This document shows positions 45,223 to 57,511 of a stretch of 64,000 nt of DNA, in pieces (positions within the stretch are counted from its first letter, which is position 1; each line of letters opens with the position of its first letter). The DNA lies in assembly GCA_036346405.1 (NCBI GenBank), contig CM070563.1, positions 22,115,022 through 22,179,021 on the forward strand, given 5' to 3'. The notes beneath the pieces are model-generated. The model searched no databases. It was not told where the DNA came from and saw only the letters and a list, made by a program, of their open reading frames with translations. The position numbers and the translations under genes are program-made. Origin of the DNA: Phyllostachys edulis. Its lineage: Eukaryota > Streptophyta > Magnoliopsida > Poales > Poaceae.

Positions 45223-45967
45223 GTAAAATGCAATTTTTGCTCTCTTCTGGTAAGTGGTAATTAAACTGTTTGTTTGTACTGGCATCCTCACCATATCTAC
45301 TTTCCAGAAATACTGAAGTACATTGGAAAGGTGCCAATCCTTTTTTATAATCTCTTTGAACATGCTGGATATCATATTGCTCTTCCTTATGTACGTGCAG
45401 TGCATATCCATTTGACATGGGAATAGCAGGGATAACAACTTTCTCTGAACGATGTAGCCGATTCAAACTTTTGAAGATGTGATGTTTGGAGAGTTCACTT
45501 TAAGTGCTACAAGATTGCTGGGGAACGGTGTCATTCTTCTCTCTAGGTACTACCTGATAAGGTGTTTGATCCCAGGAAAGCAGCCATATTCATTATTCAA
45601 AGATTTTCCTCAACCATACTGCATGGCCAGGAGGCTCCTCAAAACTGCCAGATATTCCTGTGTAGAATCAGCTAAAGGTGGAGCTAGAATTCTCCAAGTT
45701 CTGTTTGTTTAATGACATGATGGCAAATGTGGTGAACCAGAATTGCAGACTGATATCGATGTTTATTCTCGGACGAAAACGTTAATGCCAAGCGTGTTCA
45801 ATGAAATTGTCAGTACCACTATAGTTGTCGTTATTGTTTGTGTTTCCTGTGAATGACTGACATTTGGAAATGTTAATTAAGCACCAGATTCAGAAGTTTG
45901 AGGAGCAATAAGGCTTGAATCTGCTTAAAGCTGTGAATTTTGTTTCCTTATCTGAAACATGCCACGA
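45223..45967 (+). other. 3' flank of the RsmI-like gene
   Basis: Follows the TGA at 45220-45222 and probably contains the 3' untranslated region. AATAAA-like signals are not clear. A 77-codon ORF at 45479-45712 has no recognisable domain and is not called. The hAT element inserted about 750 bp after the stop codon. Confidence 0.5.
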
Positions 45968-46294
45968 CTCACGAGCAGTGGCGGAGCCAGGATTTGAGAA
46001 AGCCTCGGGCCCAAAACTAAATGGCTATAAGTCTGTAACTAATATCAAATACTATCAACACTGATGTATAACAAAAGTACAACACAAATGCACAATTGAA
46101 ATAAAATTTGAATTCGATGTTTAACGATACGACAAAATAGATAAAACATAGCAAAAAAAAGAGAATGTAACATACCACTAGCACGAGGTAATTTTTGCTT
46201 AATTATGAAAGATTTGGTTCATTTGATCCTATCATATCTTCATCAACCATAGTACGAGAACCAGAACCTGCAAAGATAAAATTGCATATGTAAA

Positions 46295-48826
46295 TCAGGG
46301 ACACAAGACCACAACGTCATTTTTAATGCAAATTACGAAATAAAAATGTAACATACCACTAGCATGAGGTAGTTTCTGCTTACGCGTCCTCATACTTTGA
46401 AAACGTTGTAAAATCTTGTTATCATTGATGCTTGCAAATATATCTCGCTCAATATAGCATATCATGCAATCATTCATCACTCATCTTATTCCGCAACTCA
46501 GTCTTGATAATTTTCATAGCTGAGAAAGCTCTTTCTACGGTTATGGTTGCAATAGGCAAAATCAAGGCCAATTCAATGAGTCGATATACTAATGGAAAAA
46601 CTGTGTCTCTATCGGTTTGAACTATCTTCACAGCAAGATTACCAAGGTCATTGCAACTTAAGAAATCCGGATCAGCTCTCACATCAGCAATAAATGTCTC
46701 AAGTTGGTCCTTAAGGAGTACACAATCATATTGGGAGAAGTCATCGGCATAAATCTTAGCAAGTTCAACTAGTTTATCTTCATCAAAGTTGGAAAAGGAA
46801 TTCTTTGGATCAAGACAAGCAATGCATCTCAATAACCGAGTAGATCTTTCGGCAAATCAATTGTTTAACTCAACAATAATTTGATCATGCACCACATTAA
46901 ATATTTCATGATTGAAATGATGGTAGTAAGTTACCAATTGGCCGCCACAACCTCTCGAACGACCTCTAACAGTTATCGTATCCGACATATTTGGCACAAT
47001 GATGCGATGTTGGAGACAAAATGTCTTTACCTCTTCAAAGAGCTCATCCCAACCATTCTGCCTTACGTGATTAATTTTTTGCAATGTGGTCCCAACCAAT
47101 CCTACAGCACAGACAATATTCTGATCCTTCTTTTGTAAGTATTGTGACAGATCAGTAGTTTTGCCCAATATTCTGATCATAAGATGTAATATAAGCACAA
47201 ATTCAAAACTCTCCATTTTTTCTAACAAACCTGAAGCTGTGGTCTTTTGAGTTGCATTAGTGGCATCATCACAAATATTCTCTAATACCTCTAGGATCGC
47301 GTCCCACATGAGAAGAAAACGACACAAGGTTTTGTGATGTGAACCCCACCGAGTATTCCCAGGTCTTGCTAGATTAGTTTCTTGATTTTTCCCTCCTCCT
47401 GTAAAAATTTCACCGCTCTCCAATTTGTTTACAAGATTGTCGTGGTGTTCTTGGGATAATTGATCGTGTCTCTTGCAAGAAGCATTAACAGTGTTGACAA
47501 TTAAAGTGGTGTAGCTAAAGAAATCTAAGACAGAAGAGCAACACTTGGCAACAGAAACAACCACTAATTGCAACTGATGAGCAAAGCAATGTATATAAAA
47601 AGCATATGGATTTTCATCCAATACCCGTCTTTGCAGCCCATGGAATTCTCCTCTCATGTTTGATGCTCCATCATATCCTTGTCCTCGCAATCTATGGACA
47701 GATAAACCATGACTAGCAAACATAGCATCTAGGGCTACCTTCAATGAAGATGATGTCGTGTCAGAAACATGTTGAATCCCAAGAAATCTCTCAATCACCT
47801 GCCCTTGATTGTTAACATATCTACATGGGACAAGAAGCATAATTAATATGATCATTTTTTAAAATAAAAAAGCAATACAAAATTCCAAACAACATGTACT
47901 GACCTTAAAATCACAACCATTTGCTCCTTGATAGATGCATCTCGAGACTCATCAACAAGGACGGCGAATTGTTTATCCCCAATATTATCCATAATAGCTT
48001 TAGTGGTCTCTTCTGCACAAGCTTTGCACAAATGCTTTTGTATTTCTGGTGAAGTCATTAAATGGTTCCCAGGAGCATTATCAAACAATCTTTCAGGATT
48101 TTTATCCTTCTCTTTATACCATTTCAAAGATCTCTAAAAAGTTCCCTTATTATTTGATGTAGAAGATTAAATGCGTGTCCACGAAAGGCAAGAGCTTGCA
48201 ATAAAAGAAACCTTACGACACCTAAAATAATAGTAATACGACCCAAATATTCTTCCTCCTTCTTCTTGGTTGCACCAGCCCACACATGTGCCACACTTTG
48301 CCTCTGATTTTTAAAAGCCTCACAATGTTTTTTAGCTTTATTGTGAGCACTATCAACTTTTCCAACGTGATCATTAAAAGATTGAATTGCATTCTTCCAA
48401 TAACTAAACCCCACATTTGTATATGCATCAACACCAAAGTTGCCAGGTCTCCTTTGATTGAAGAGATAACAATAAAAACAAAAAGCAGCATCTTTAGCAA
48501 CATTGTATTCCAACCAATCATACCTTTTGAACCATTCTTCATGAAAGCTTCTTATTTTACCGCCTATCATTTTCCGTGGATATTTATGGCCACTTGGTCG
48601 GCATGGTCCCAATAGCAAATACTCCCTTCTAGCGGCATCCCTAATGTCCACATCCAGCTCCTCAATTGGTTTTCGAAGCCCGGGATCGGCAGCAATGTCA
48701 TCCGGATTAAGCACAACACGGGGATTGTTTTGTGGGGGCGTCACTACCTCCCATTCCTATTGTTTCCGAAGTTTGATTGGATTGCGATGGAAAATAAGAT
48801 GCCAATGTCTTTGTCCTCTTCATCAT
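46295..48826 (-). pseudogene. hAT transposase (TTF zinc finger, DUF4371, C-terminal dimerisation)
   Basis: The likely start is ATG at 48826-48824, giving MMKRTKTLASYF, a common opening of this family. A frameshift before about 48745 leads into the TTF-type zinc finger (EEWFKRYDWLEYNVAKDAAF, FCFYCYLF). A second frame break and a TAG stop lie at about 48130-48180. DUF4371 follows (KWYKEKDKNPERLFDN, FAVLVDESRDASIKEQM), split by an 83-bp GT-AG intron (47821-47903), then GYDGASNMRGEF and IHCFAHQLQLVVV. A TGA at 46859-46857 interrupts just before the C-terminal part, which ends with the hAT dimerisation motif TITVERAFSAMKIIKTELRNKM. One more frameshift lies near 46475. Confidence 0.92.
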
Positions 48827-49781
48827 GTATTTCTAATTCTAGTACATCAAATATTCAAATAGAAAGTTAATACATTGTCATATACTCATATGTCATAGAT
48901 TAAATCATACTCATAAATCATAACTAATTAACTCATTTACTCATACAATCCAATGTGTTATATCAATTGCCAAAGTATTAAGTACTTAAGTAGTTAACTA
49001 TGTAACTCATTTACTCATACAACTATATAAGCCTCAGTTCCTCTTCCTCACCTAATCAGTAACCACCGAATCCTGGCTTGAGGAAGCCACCGGCTTCCTT
49101 GCTTTTGCTTTGCTAGCAAAGTAGTAACGCCAAATAAGCGACACGCGGCACGCCAAGCCAAGACCGACAAACAATGGCATGCCAGAGGTCGAGTTGCAGC
49201 TTGCGCCACCACCACATAGCCACATGGCATGGGAGCCTGAGCGGCAACGCCGGCAAGGGGCAAGGCCAAGTGATGAGCTACGGGCGGCTGGGCGCAGATC
49301 TGGCAGAGCGAGGAGCTGAGCTGGAACCGGTGACGGCGAGTCGACGACCAAAGGCGCGAGGCCGGTGCAGATCTGCTCGCCGAGCGGCCGGGCGCGGACG
49401 TTGGTGGCGGCTTGGCGCTAAAAGGAGGCGTCGGGGGAGGAGGACCAGAGGAGCCAGAGGTAGCCAGGTAGGAGGCGCCGGCCGCCGTGGGGGGAGGAGA
49501 GCCAGAGGTCGGGACTCGGGAGGGAGGGGAATTGAGAAGATGCTTGCTGCTTGGGGTTGGGGAATGAGCGCAGGCGCAGCTCCTAGCTCTGGACTTTGCT
49601 TCGACCGCTCGGCCCGCTCGGGAGGGAGGGTGCTGGCCCGGCTGTCTCGGGCTGGCTAGGAAGCATCGGGCCTCTACACTGCACACTGTTTTTTGGGGGT
49701 ATAACTAAAAAAAATTCTATTGATATTTTTCCTGGGCCTCGGGCCGTTGCCCAACCAGCCTGAGGCCCATCTCCGCCCCTG
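48827..49781 (-). other. 5' region of the hAT transposon
   Basis: AT-rich to about 49030, then GC-rich (49050-49680). Minus-strand ORF 49048-49686 is rich in Pro/Ser/Ala and looks like an untranslated leader or promoter-proximal exon rather than a protein domain. It probably holds the transposase promoter. Confidence 0.45.
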
Positions 49782-49789
49782 CTCACGAG

Positions 49790-51067
49790 TGCCTTAGATA
49801 AAAAAATGTTCCCTTTCACAAATTTTGTCAATGGTGAAACATGCAGTGGGTAGCTAAGATCGATTTTTTGGCCAAAATGGCGAGTTTTCGTTTGGTACTT
49901 GTAGAAATGGCAGTCGCCGAACGGTATTTACAAAAATAGCCACCTACTCAGACGATGGTCATGCGACAGGCTCTGCTGGCATACGTCGCTTGCTATCAAG
50001 ACAACGACCGTCTTGGTGGCATTGCCGCATGGGTGCCGTGCGGTGAGTTTTTTTTGTTTTTTTAAAAGCCTGTGCGGTGAGTTTTTTATATATATTTTCT
50101 ATAAAAAAATCGCCATGAATGTAATCAGTAGCATTGTAGCTTTTTTATATAAAAATCATTTAAATATATTTTATATGAATTTTTAAATATAACAAATGAG
50201 CTCAAAAAATTATAAATTTTTTTGTGAAGCCTCCTAACACAATGTACTTGCTTGTGTAATTTGTTCAAAAATTTTATCCGTCTGAATTTTTCTCGATAAT
50301 TTATTTAAGTATACTGTTTGTAGGAATTTTTTAATATAGAAAATGAGGTCCAAAAATTATGATTTTTTAAAAAGGCTCCTTACACTGTGGACTTGATTGT
50401 GTAATATTTTTTTAGAATTTCATACATTCTGAAAATGTCTTGAAAATTAAGAGTTTAGGTCTAGAAAATTAGGGTTTTAGGTTTCGGAAATTATGGCTTC
50501 ATGATTTCATGTGATTTGGAATGTGTGAAGTTTAGTATCATATGAATCACTCTAGGTAAGAGACACTCATTAAGGGTTTAGGCCAATGCCCGGCCTCCCT
50601 CCTCCGCACATCTATCATCCTGTCGTTGATGCCCCCCTCGCCCGCAGACTACTCGAGGAATTTCTCGATGGGATGCGAAGGGCCTAGTGAACCATTTTAT
50701 TTAGTTTCTGTGCTGATTGATGGGCAGCGTAAAAGGGGGCAACTTTGATCGTGCCTTTGAGCTAATGAGTAAGATGATGCATGAAATCTTCTTGGGACAG
50801 CGGCATGACAAAGTGTTTTTTCCATGCCGCGAACCCTTACTGAACCATTTGTTTCCCTTCCTAACAAATGACGACATGATTTCATGTGACTTGGAATATG
50901 AGAAGTTTAGTACTACATGAAATGACGGCATGATTTCATGTTCGCCCTAGATAGTAATAGTAGTAGTATTACTCCAATCGAGCCCGTAAAAGGCCAACTT
51001 AACTCCTAGATAGTGGCATCCACGTTCCCAACTCTAGTTCGTGTCCTACTGCATTTTGCGGTGTTGC
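49790..51067. other. unassigned sequence between hAT and LTR
   Basis: No gene recognised. It contains a diverged direct repeat of about 45 bp (ATGATTTCATGTGATTTGGAAT at about 50499 and ATGATTTCATGTGACTTGGAAT at about 50877) and a short duplication (GTGCGGTGAGTTTTTT at 50038 and 50073). ORFs 50697-50931 on both strands look random. Confidence 0.4.
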
Positions 51068-52441
51068 TGTTGTAGGGTCGCGGGGTAGGCTACGATAGCT
51101 ACAAACAAAAATTTCTACCACGCAAACCAGGAAGCCAAGCAAGTAGATGATCACAGATCGTTACCACCAGATGCGCAGAGCAATGGAAGAAGGGTTGGAG
51201 CAGCCTGGTCCAACGTAGAGCGCGTCGATGTAGTGGTCGTAGTCGACCGTCCAGCGTCCTCGTGAGTCGATCGTCTCCTCCAGCAACGTCTGCAGTTCCA
51301 TGTGAAGATCGCAGATTGTCCTCAAGCGCAACAGTCGCAGTAGCACCTCTACGGTATCCACACGTCTAGGGAAGGAACAACCGTACGTCGGTGTACTAGC
51401 ACCAAATCGCATGGCAAAGCTCTCAGGAAGATGTCGGCTAGGGTTTCGGGGGTGATTCACGCGTTCTCCAAACAGCCTCATGCATCTCCTTATATAGTGC
51501 TTGTGACAGATCCTATCCGAACACGTTTACGAATCGTATCCGTACTGGTTTGTTCCAACCTGTTAAGTGTGTGACCCTGTAGGTTCATGCGTAATCAGTT
51601 GTGTCTCGGAAACCTTTTCCGATCACGAGTCGTAGCGGCTCCTAGCAGAACATAGCGATTCCCGAATACACACAAATTATATCGGACGAATCTTAATGCA
51701 ATATGATCTACGATCAGGTCCTCATCACTTATGACCAGGTCCTATCTGTATACGACTAGTTCGTATTTGGTCACGACCAGTTCGTAAGTCCTTACGACCA
51801 GGTTTCGACCACTCTGTGATTTCGTTCGACCAGTCTACGACCAGCTCGTATCTCTAGATGACCAGTCCGTAACTGTTCTAACTAAGCGGCCTACTCGTGT
51901 ATTCTCCCTTTGCCTCACGATGTCTAGTTGAACTCCAGGTGAGATGTTGTGTCATCCATGGACTGTTCAATGCTTTCTCGATCAGGTGTTAGATAACTTC
52001 ACGTGGTCGAACACTTCGACAACTAGTGGCATGGCCATGCACTTTCTTTATCCGATCACAACGAGGGGCCCAGAGACATCTCTCCTGTTATGTTAGGAGG
52101 GGCAAATCTCATATCTGACCAGTCAAATTCCTCTGCATGTTTCATAGTATACCCGAAAGCTACCTTTATAACCACCTAGTTACGGAGTAGCGTTTGGCAA
52201 CCCCTAAGAGTGCTATTACACATATAGGAAATCATGCTGATCTCAGGTCTAAGGATTATACATCATCATTGCTTGAGACCAACTAACGACACATAGAATC
52301 ATAACAATCTCAATAGTGTCTCAAGGTGGGTCTAATCCAACATCATGTTCTCTAACATGTGTCCATATTATTGGTTTGATATCTCTATATCCATGACCTA
52401 TGAAACATAGTCATCAACTAATACATATGCTAGTCTATTCA
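51068..52441 (-). repeat. Angela-type LTR (family of copia B), cut by the CACTA element
   Basis: From GTAGGGTCGCGGGGTAGG to ATGCTAGTCTATTCA it matches 30277-31650 and 37295-38670 with substitutions. The last roughly 190 bp of the LTR are missing because the CACTA element starts at 52442; they should resume beyond its right end. Whether this is a solo LTR or part of a full element cannot be seen. Confidence 0.9.
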
Positions 52442-52454
52442 CACTACTACAAAA
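52442..52454 (+). other. CACTA terminal inverted repeat, left
   Basis: CACTACTACAAAA matches the conserved CACTA terminus recognised by the transposase. Confidence 0.9.
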
Positions 52455-52476
52455 CAGGCTATAGTAGACGCCCCAT

Positions 52477-52822
52477 CACAGACGGTTCCTTTGGAACCGT
52501 CTGTGTTGGGCATTGCCGGAACTGCGGGTGGCGCGGAAGCCTATTACGCAGGCGGTATTTTTAGAACCGTGCAGTGATAGTCATCTATCACAGACGGTTT
52601 ATAAATAGAAGCATTCGTGAATTATCCTGAGACGGTTCTATTCACAAACCGCTCGTGATAATCACCCAATCACGAGCGGTTCTATTTAATAACCGTGCAT
52701 GTAATATCCGACGGTTCTAAATAAGGACCGCTGCGTGATTGGAGATTATCACGACGGTTCGTGAATAGAACCGTCTGTGATAATTCCTGACAGTTCTATT
52801 ACAAACCGTCTCGTGATATGCC
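52477..52822. repeat. CACTA subterminal repeats
   Basis: Many copies in both orientations of CACAGACGGTTC / GAACCGTCTGTG and the variant CACGAGCGGTTCT / AACCGCTCGTGATA. The first pair (52477-52489 and 52493-52505) is a perfect hairpin. Such motifs bind the accessory TnpA-like protein in En/Spm elements. Confidence 0.88.
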
Positions 52823-52829
52823 CATCGCG

Positions 52830-52836
52830 TATAAAT
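52830..52836 (+). promoter_or_regulatory. TATA box of CACTA gene 1
   Basis: GCGTATAAATTGAGCG lies immediately after the subterminal repeats, as in other CACTA elements, about 1 kb before the first ATG; an intron probably lies between. Confidence 0.45.
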
Positions 52837-53530
52837 TGAGCGCGACAGATCCCTCGCCAGACCGCCATTGTGTGTCCTCGCCGCAGACTCGGCTGTGCCT
52901 CTGCCACTCTCCTCTGCTTGGCCTTTTGGATAATATATAATCAACCGCCCCCCCTCTGCTTTGGGCTCCAATAGATCTGGCTAGCTTCTCCTCCCCAAGT
53001 GCCGTGCCACTTCCCTCCCTAGCTCCTCCAACTGCGGCTCCTCCCTAATTAAGCAGATGAAGTATCTTGATTATCCTTTTTCCACTCTATTGATTAGTGA
53101 ATTTTCTGATTTTGCTACTCGTACATAGACCATAATGTTTTGTTTTCTTTGTTGTATTCCTTAATCGGAAGCATAGGGTTTAGGTTTCAATTAATACTAC
53201 TTGATGGGAAAAGGCAAAACGTACGTACATCTAGCTCTCAAATTGATGGACCCTATTTCTAGAAAATGAAAAGCAAAACATGTAGCCTTTAATTAATCTG
53301 GTGTAATTCCTTTGTGCAACGATGAGACAAAACGAGTAAGTACGTGCAAAGAAGTGAAAGTCTTAATCAGAACTAATTTCATGAGTAGTTTTCTAGAACA
53401 GATTAAAAAGAAGAATTTATGACACACCAAGATAAGTCACATGTGCAATGATCTATTTTATATTTCCTCCATTTATATCCATGAAGAAACGTCATCACAG
53501 TGGTTTATTGTTTCAATTATATGAAAACGG

Positions 53531-53563
53531 ATACCCGCGCAATCGCGCGGACCAACTTGCTAG
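53531..53563 (+). mobile_element. candidate Helitron 3' terminus
   Basis: ACCCGCGCAATCGCGCGG can form a GC hairpin and is followed 10 bp later by CTAG and then T, the hallmark of a plant Helitron 3' end. The 5' end (TC after A) was not located, so the element extends leftwards by an unknown amount, at most to the CACTA leader near 53050. Confidence 0.5.
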
Positions 53564-53853
53564 TTATTATGATCTTCCTCTTGTCTTTTGTCTCGTATCT
53601 AATCAACAATCATGCAGATAATCAATAATTATCCGTTGCGCCAGCTTAGAGAGGAGAAGGTTGGACCCTTGCCCCTAGCGCCTCCAACACCCGCCACCTC
53701 CTCCCCCATTGCGCCACCTTAGAGAGGAGAAGGAAAGGAGAGGAATCGTATTTTCTTCGTGAGCTCCGAGGGTAACGATCTATAACCCTTTATGTTTGCT
53801 ATAAATTAATCGCTAATCAATTTTGACACTAATTTGTTACATGCGTAGTGTAG

Positions 53854-56800
53854 ATGGATCAAACTGGATGTACAAATGTGAACCGTGTGAGTCAAGAGTA
53901 CATTAATGGCGTGGTTGCTTTTAGAAGAGCCACGAAAGGTGATATGTTGAAGAAGGAGATAAATTTTATGTCTTGTCCATGCATTGATTATGTAATTTGA
54001 AGATGTTTAACAACGCGGCGCAAATAGAAGCGCACTTGATTCGAAGGGGTTTCACAAAAGGGTATACATGTTGGACCAATCACGGTGAAGAGCAGATTAT
54101 TACACATGAAGTTAGTAATGACGGCATCGCCGAGGAAGTCAACGATATGCCGGATGTGGACTGTACTGCTTTTGATGAGGATATGTCACACGATGACAAT
54201 CTGGATCAGATGCTACGCGATGCAGAAGAGAACTACAGTGAGAGAGTTTTGTAAATTCGAGGGCTTAAGGGAGGACTCGGTGAGACCTTTGTTCCTGGTT
54301 GCAAGCCGGAATATACAAGGTTGTCAACCGTGCTTGAACCGCTGAAATTGAAGGCAAGCAATGGTTGGTCCGATAAGAGTTTCACGGCGTTGTTAGGTCT
54401 CCTAGCGGACATCCTTCCGGAGGAGAAACGTGTTGCCCAGCACCACCTATCAAGCAAAGAAAGTTATTTGTCCATTGGGAATGGAAGTAGAAAGAATACA
54501 TGCATGTCCGAATGATTGTATCCTCTACAGTAAAGAGTATGGAGACATGCATGTATGTCCGTGTGCAAAGCATCCCGATACAAGCGTCGAAATCTTGCTA
54601 AGGTGAAGCATGGACCTCCTGCTAAGATGTTGTGGTATCTGCTGTAATCCCACGTTTGAAGCGTTTATTTGCGAATGCAAAGGGACTTAAGATTCTGCGT
54701 TGGCACTTTCGGAGGGCGTAAGAGAGATGGAAAGCTAAGACATCCTGCCGATTACGCCCGATGGAGAAACTTCGATCGGAGCTTCCAAGAGTTCGGTCTT
54801 GAACCGAGGAACATAAGGTTAGGGTTGAGTATGGATGGAATGAATCCTTTCGGTAACATGAGCGTGAGCATAGCTTTGGCCAGTGAATCTATGTATGTAC
54901 AACCTTCCTCCTTGGTGTGTATGAAGCGGAAGTACATTTTGATGTCACTACTTATCCAAGGGCGAAGCAACACCGGGAATGATATTGATGTGTACCTAGC
55001 ACCATTTTTGGAAGATCTTGTGACTTTGTGGAGCGAAGGGAATGCAGGTATGGGATGCGTACAAGCGAGAGAACTTCACTTTACGCGCCATGTTGTTACG
55101 CACCATCAATGATTTTCACGCCCTTGGTAAACTGTCAGGCTTCGGTACAAAAGGAGCCAAAGCTTTGTCGCCTTGCTTAGATGCTCAGAGAGTGTATGGT
55201 TTGAACAACTCGGCAAAGCGCGTATATATCGTCACCGTAGGTTCCTTCAGAGTCACCCATACCGCAAGATGAAAAAACAATTCGACGGAAATAAGGAGAA
55301 TGATTCAGCTCAAGGGCTTTTAGAGGAAAGAGGTCTATGATATGGTTAAGGATATCGATGTTGTGCTTGGGAAGGGGCGTAAATTAAGAACCCGTGAGAA
55401 GGACATCCGAAGAAGCGGTCAATTTTTGGGACTTGCCTTATTGGGAGCACTTAGAAGTTCGCCCTTTGCATCGACGTCATGCACGAGAGAAGAATGTATG
55501 TGATAGCTTGATTGGTCTCTTCTTTGAACATTAGTGGCAAAACAAAGGATGGTGTTAACATGCGGCGTGACTTGGTTGATATGAACATAAGGATCGAGTT
55601 AGCACCGGTAGAGACCGATCTGAGATTTAACGTACCTTCCCCGACTTGCTACACTCTATCAAGGCGAGAGAAATGAAGCGTGCGGAGCTTGCATGGAGTG
55701 AAAGTCCCATCTGGTTACTCCGCTAACATTAAGAACCTTGTTTCTATGCAAGATTTAAAATTAATTGGTATGAAGTCTCAAGATTGTCATGTGTTGATGA
55801 CACAAATGCTTCTGTTGCAATTAGAAGTATCTTGCGAACAAGGTCGAGTGGCAATCTTGAGGTCGTGTTATTTTTTCAACTCAATTGCTCAGAAGATCAT
55901 TGATCCCCAAGGACTAGATGCTCTGCAGGCCGACGTGGTGACCACTCTATGTCATCTTGAGATGTATTTCCCTCCGTCATTTTTCGATATCATGGTCCAT
56001 CTCATTGTTCACCTTGTGAGAGAGATAAAGATATCGACCTGTGTTCTTACGTCATATGTACCCGTTCGAGAGGTACATGGGAATTCTCAAGTCCTACGTA
56101 CGGAATCGATCTCGACCGGAGGGCAGCATCATCGAAGGTTATGCAACCGAAGAGGTCATTGAGTTCTGCGTCGACTACATGGCTCAGGTGGAACCGATAG
56201 GTGTGCCTCTATCTCGCCATGAGGGGAGACTGGATGGTATCGGGACCATCGGAAGGAAATCAATAACTCCCGATCTGGATACATACGCTCAAGCCCATTT
56301 CATGGTCTTGCAACACATGACCCAAGTGTCCCGTATATCGGCGAGCACAAAGACATGGTGCGCTAATGTAATCGAGACGGTCGGAGGTTTGGATCACGAG
56401 AAACACAACGCTTCGGTTCAACGAATGGTTAAAGGTGCGAATCATGGGAGGTCATCAAGTGATGATACGTTGCTATGGTTGGCACGAGGGCCACAATTTA
56501 CAATTGTCACATGGCAAGGATCGACATCAATGGGTACACATTTTATCTGGCTTCGGGATAGGAAGAGCATAGATGTAGAAACGGCGGTGTCCGTGATAGA
56601 TGCATTCGATCCGATGGGATGAGGAGCTCCTACTATGGGCAAATAGGCGAGATATGGGAGCTCGACCACGTGCTTTTCAAGATCCCCTATTTGGTGCCGT
56701 TGGGTCCATCTCGCACAGTGAAGGTCGACAAATGCGGTGTCACTATCGTGGACCTCGAGCGTGTCGGATATAAAGACGAACCATTTGTACTGACTAACCA

Positions 56801-57026
56801 AGTTGTTCAAGTCTTTTATGTAACCGACCCGGCAAATAAGAAGCGCCACGTAGTTCTTCATGGAAAAAGGAGGATTGTTGGAGTTGAGAATGTAGTGGAC
56901 GAGGAAGAATACAATCAATTTGACGAGTTGCCTCCTTTCGGAAACGGCATTAGGCTCGAGGAAGAACCCAGTGAGGAAGCTAGCTATATGTGCATCGATC
57001 ATCATGAAGGCCTATATCTTAATTAA
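53854..57026 (+). pseudogene. CACTA gene 1: TNP2-type transposase
   Basis: The transposase cuts the element at its CACTA ends. ATG at 53854 opens the Transpos_assoc-like domain (SQEYINGVVAFRRATKGDM, SCPCIDYV); a frameshift near 53995 leads to IEAHLIRRGFTKGYTCW and LDQMLRDAEENYSE. TNP2 follows: LEPLKLKASNGWSDKSF, the cysteine pair HVCPVCKASRYKRR, KLRHPADYARWRNFDRSF, LGLSMDGMNPFGNMS, NDIDVYLAPFLEDLVTLW and FTLRAMLLRTINDFHALG. DUF4218 (CHVLMTQMLLLQLE, LCHLEMYFPPSFFDIMVHL, MYPFERYMGILKSYVRNRSR) spans 55680-56240; DUF4216-like sequence (QIGEIWELDHVLFKIPYLV, FYVTDPANKKRHVVLHGKR) ends at the stop 57024-57026. At least six frame breaks make it a pseudogene. Introns may explain one or two of them. Confidence 0.9.
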
Positions 57027-57426
57027 GAATTTACTCCAATGTAATTAATTTATTCCATAACATCATGTGTTATGGACTTGTAATCTCTCATATATTTTGA
57101 TGTCAACGTGAAATTGTCATGTGTTGATGTGTTATGGACTTGTCATATTTGATATTGATGTCAATGTGGACGTACATTGTAATGTGGAGTATCAAAATTG
57201 TCATCATACTTGATTTGGAGTTGAGTTGAATTAGATATGAAATTTTGAAGTCAAATGTGTTATGAACTTGTCATCATACTTGTCACCGAGTTAGAATTCA
57301 TATGGACTTGTCATAATTGTCATCATACTTGTCTCAAAGAGTTCACTATGTTTTCTCGGGATATTTATGTCTCAACGAGTTCAATATGTTTTGTCGAGGA
57401 TATCATAAATTGGCCTCGGTATTCGG
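57027..57426. other. 3' flank of CACTA gene 1
   Basis: AT-rich with repeated GTGTTATGGACTTGTCAT phrases (57066, 57129, 57257, 57300), probably a terminator/3' untranslated region. No coding sequence. Confidence 0.5.
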
Positions 57427-57511
57427 CTATCACGCAGCGGTTTTATTATACAACCGTCTGTGATATATTATCCTGAGCGGTTCTCATTCTGAACCGCTCG
57501 TGATATTATTT
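57427..57511. repeat. internal copies of CACTA subterminal motifs
   Basis: CACGCAGCGGTTTTATTATA, ACAACCGTCTGTGATA, GAGCGGTTCTCATT and GAACCGCTCGTGATATT repeat the motifs of 52477-52822 in the middle of the element, directly before a TATA-like TTTATAAGG (57512). Confidence 0.85.

Larger units (their letters stand above)
45976..49781 (-). mobile_element. hAT transposon with full transposase region, broken
   Basis: Ends CAGTGGCGGAGCCAGG (45976) and, from the right, CAGGGGCGGAGATGGG (49781 inward) are hAT terminal repeats. The 8-bp target duplication CTCACGAG is perfect (45968-45975 and 49782-49789). A TTF-type zinc-finger hAT transposase lies on the minus strand. Length 3.8 kb matches an autonomous element, but the transposase has several lesions. 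Both ends carry the phrase GCCTCGGGCC (46002 and 49737), a subterminal inverted repeat. Confidence 0.95.

Noticed and set aside
45479..45712. 77-codon ORF after the RsmI-like gene as an extra exon or gene
   Set aside because: The methyltransferase ends with a proper stop at 45222 at the expected family length; the later ORF has no recognisable motif and fits 3' flank.
49048..49686. 212-codon minus-strand ORF at the 5' side of the hAT element
   Set aside because: Low-complexity Pro/Ser/Ala content, overlapping an equally long plus-strand ORF; no hAT or host domain seen.
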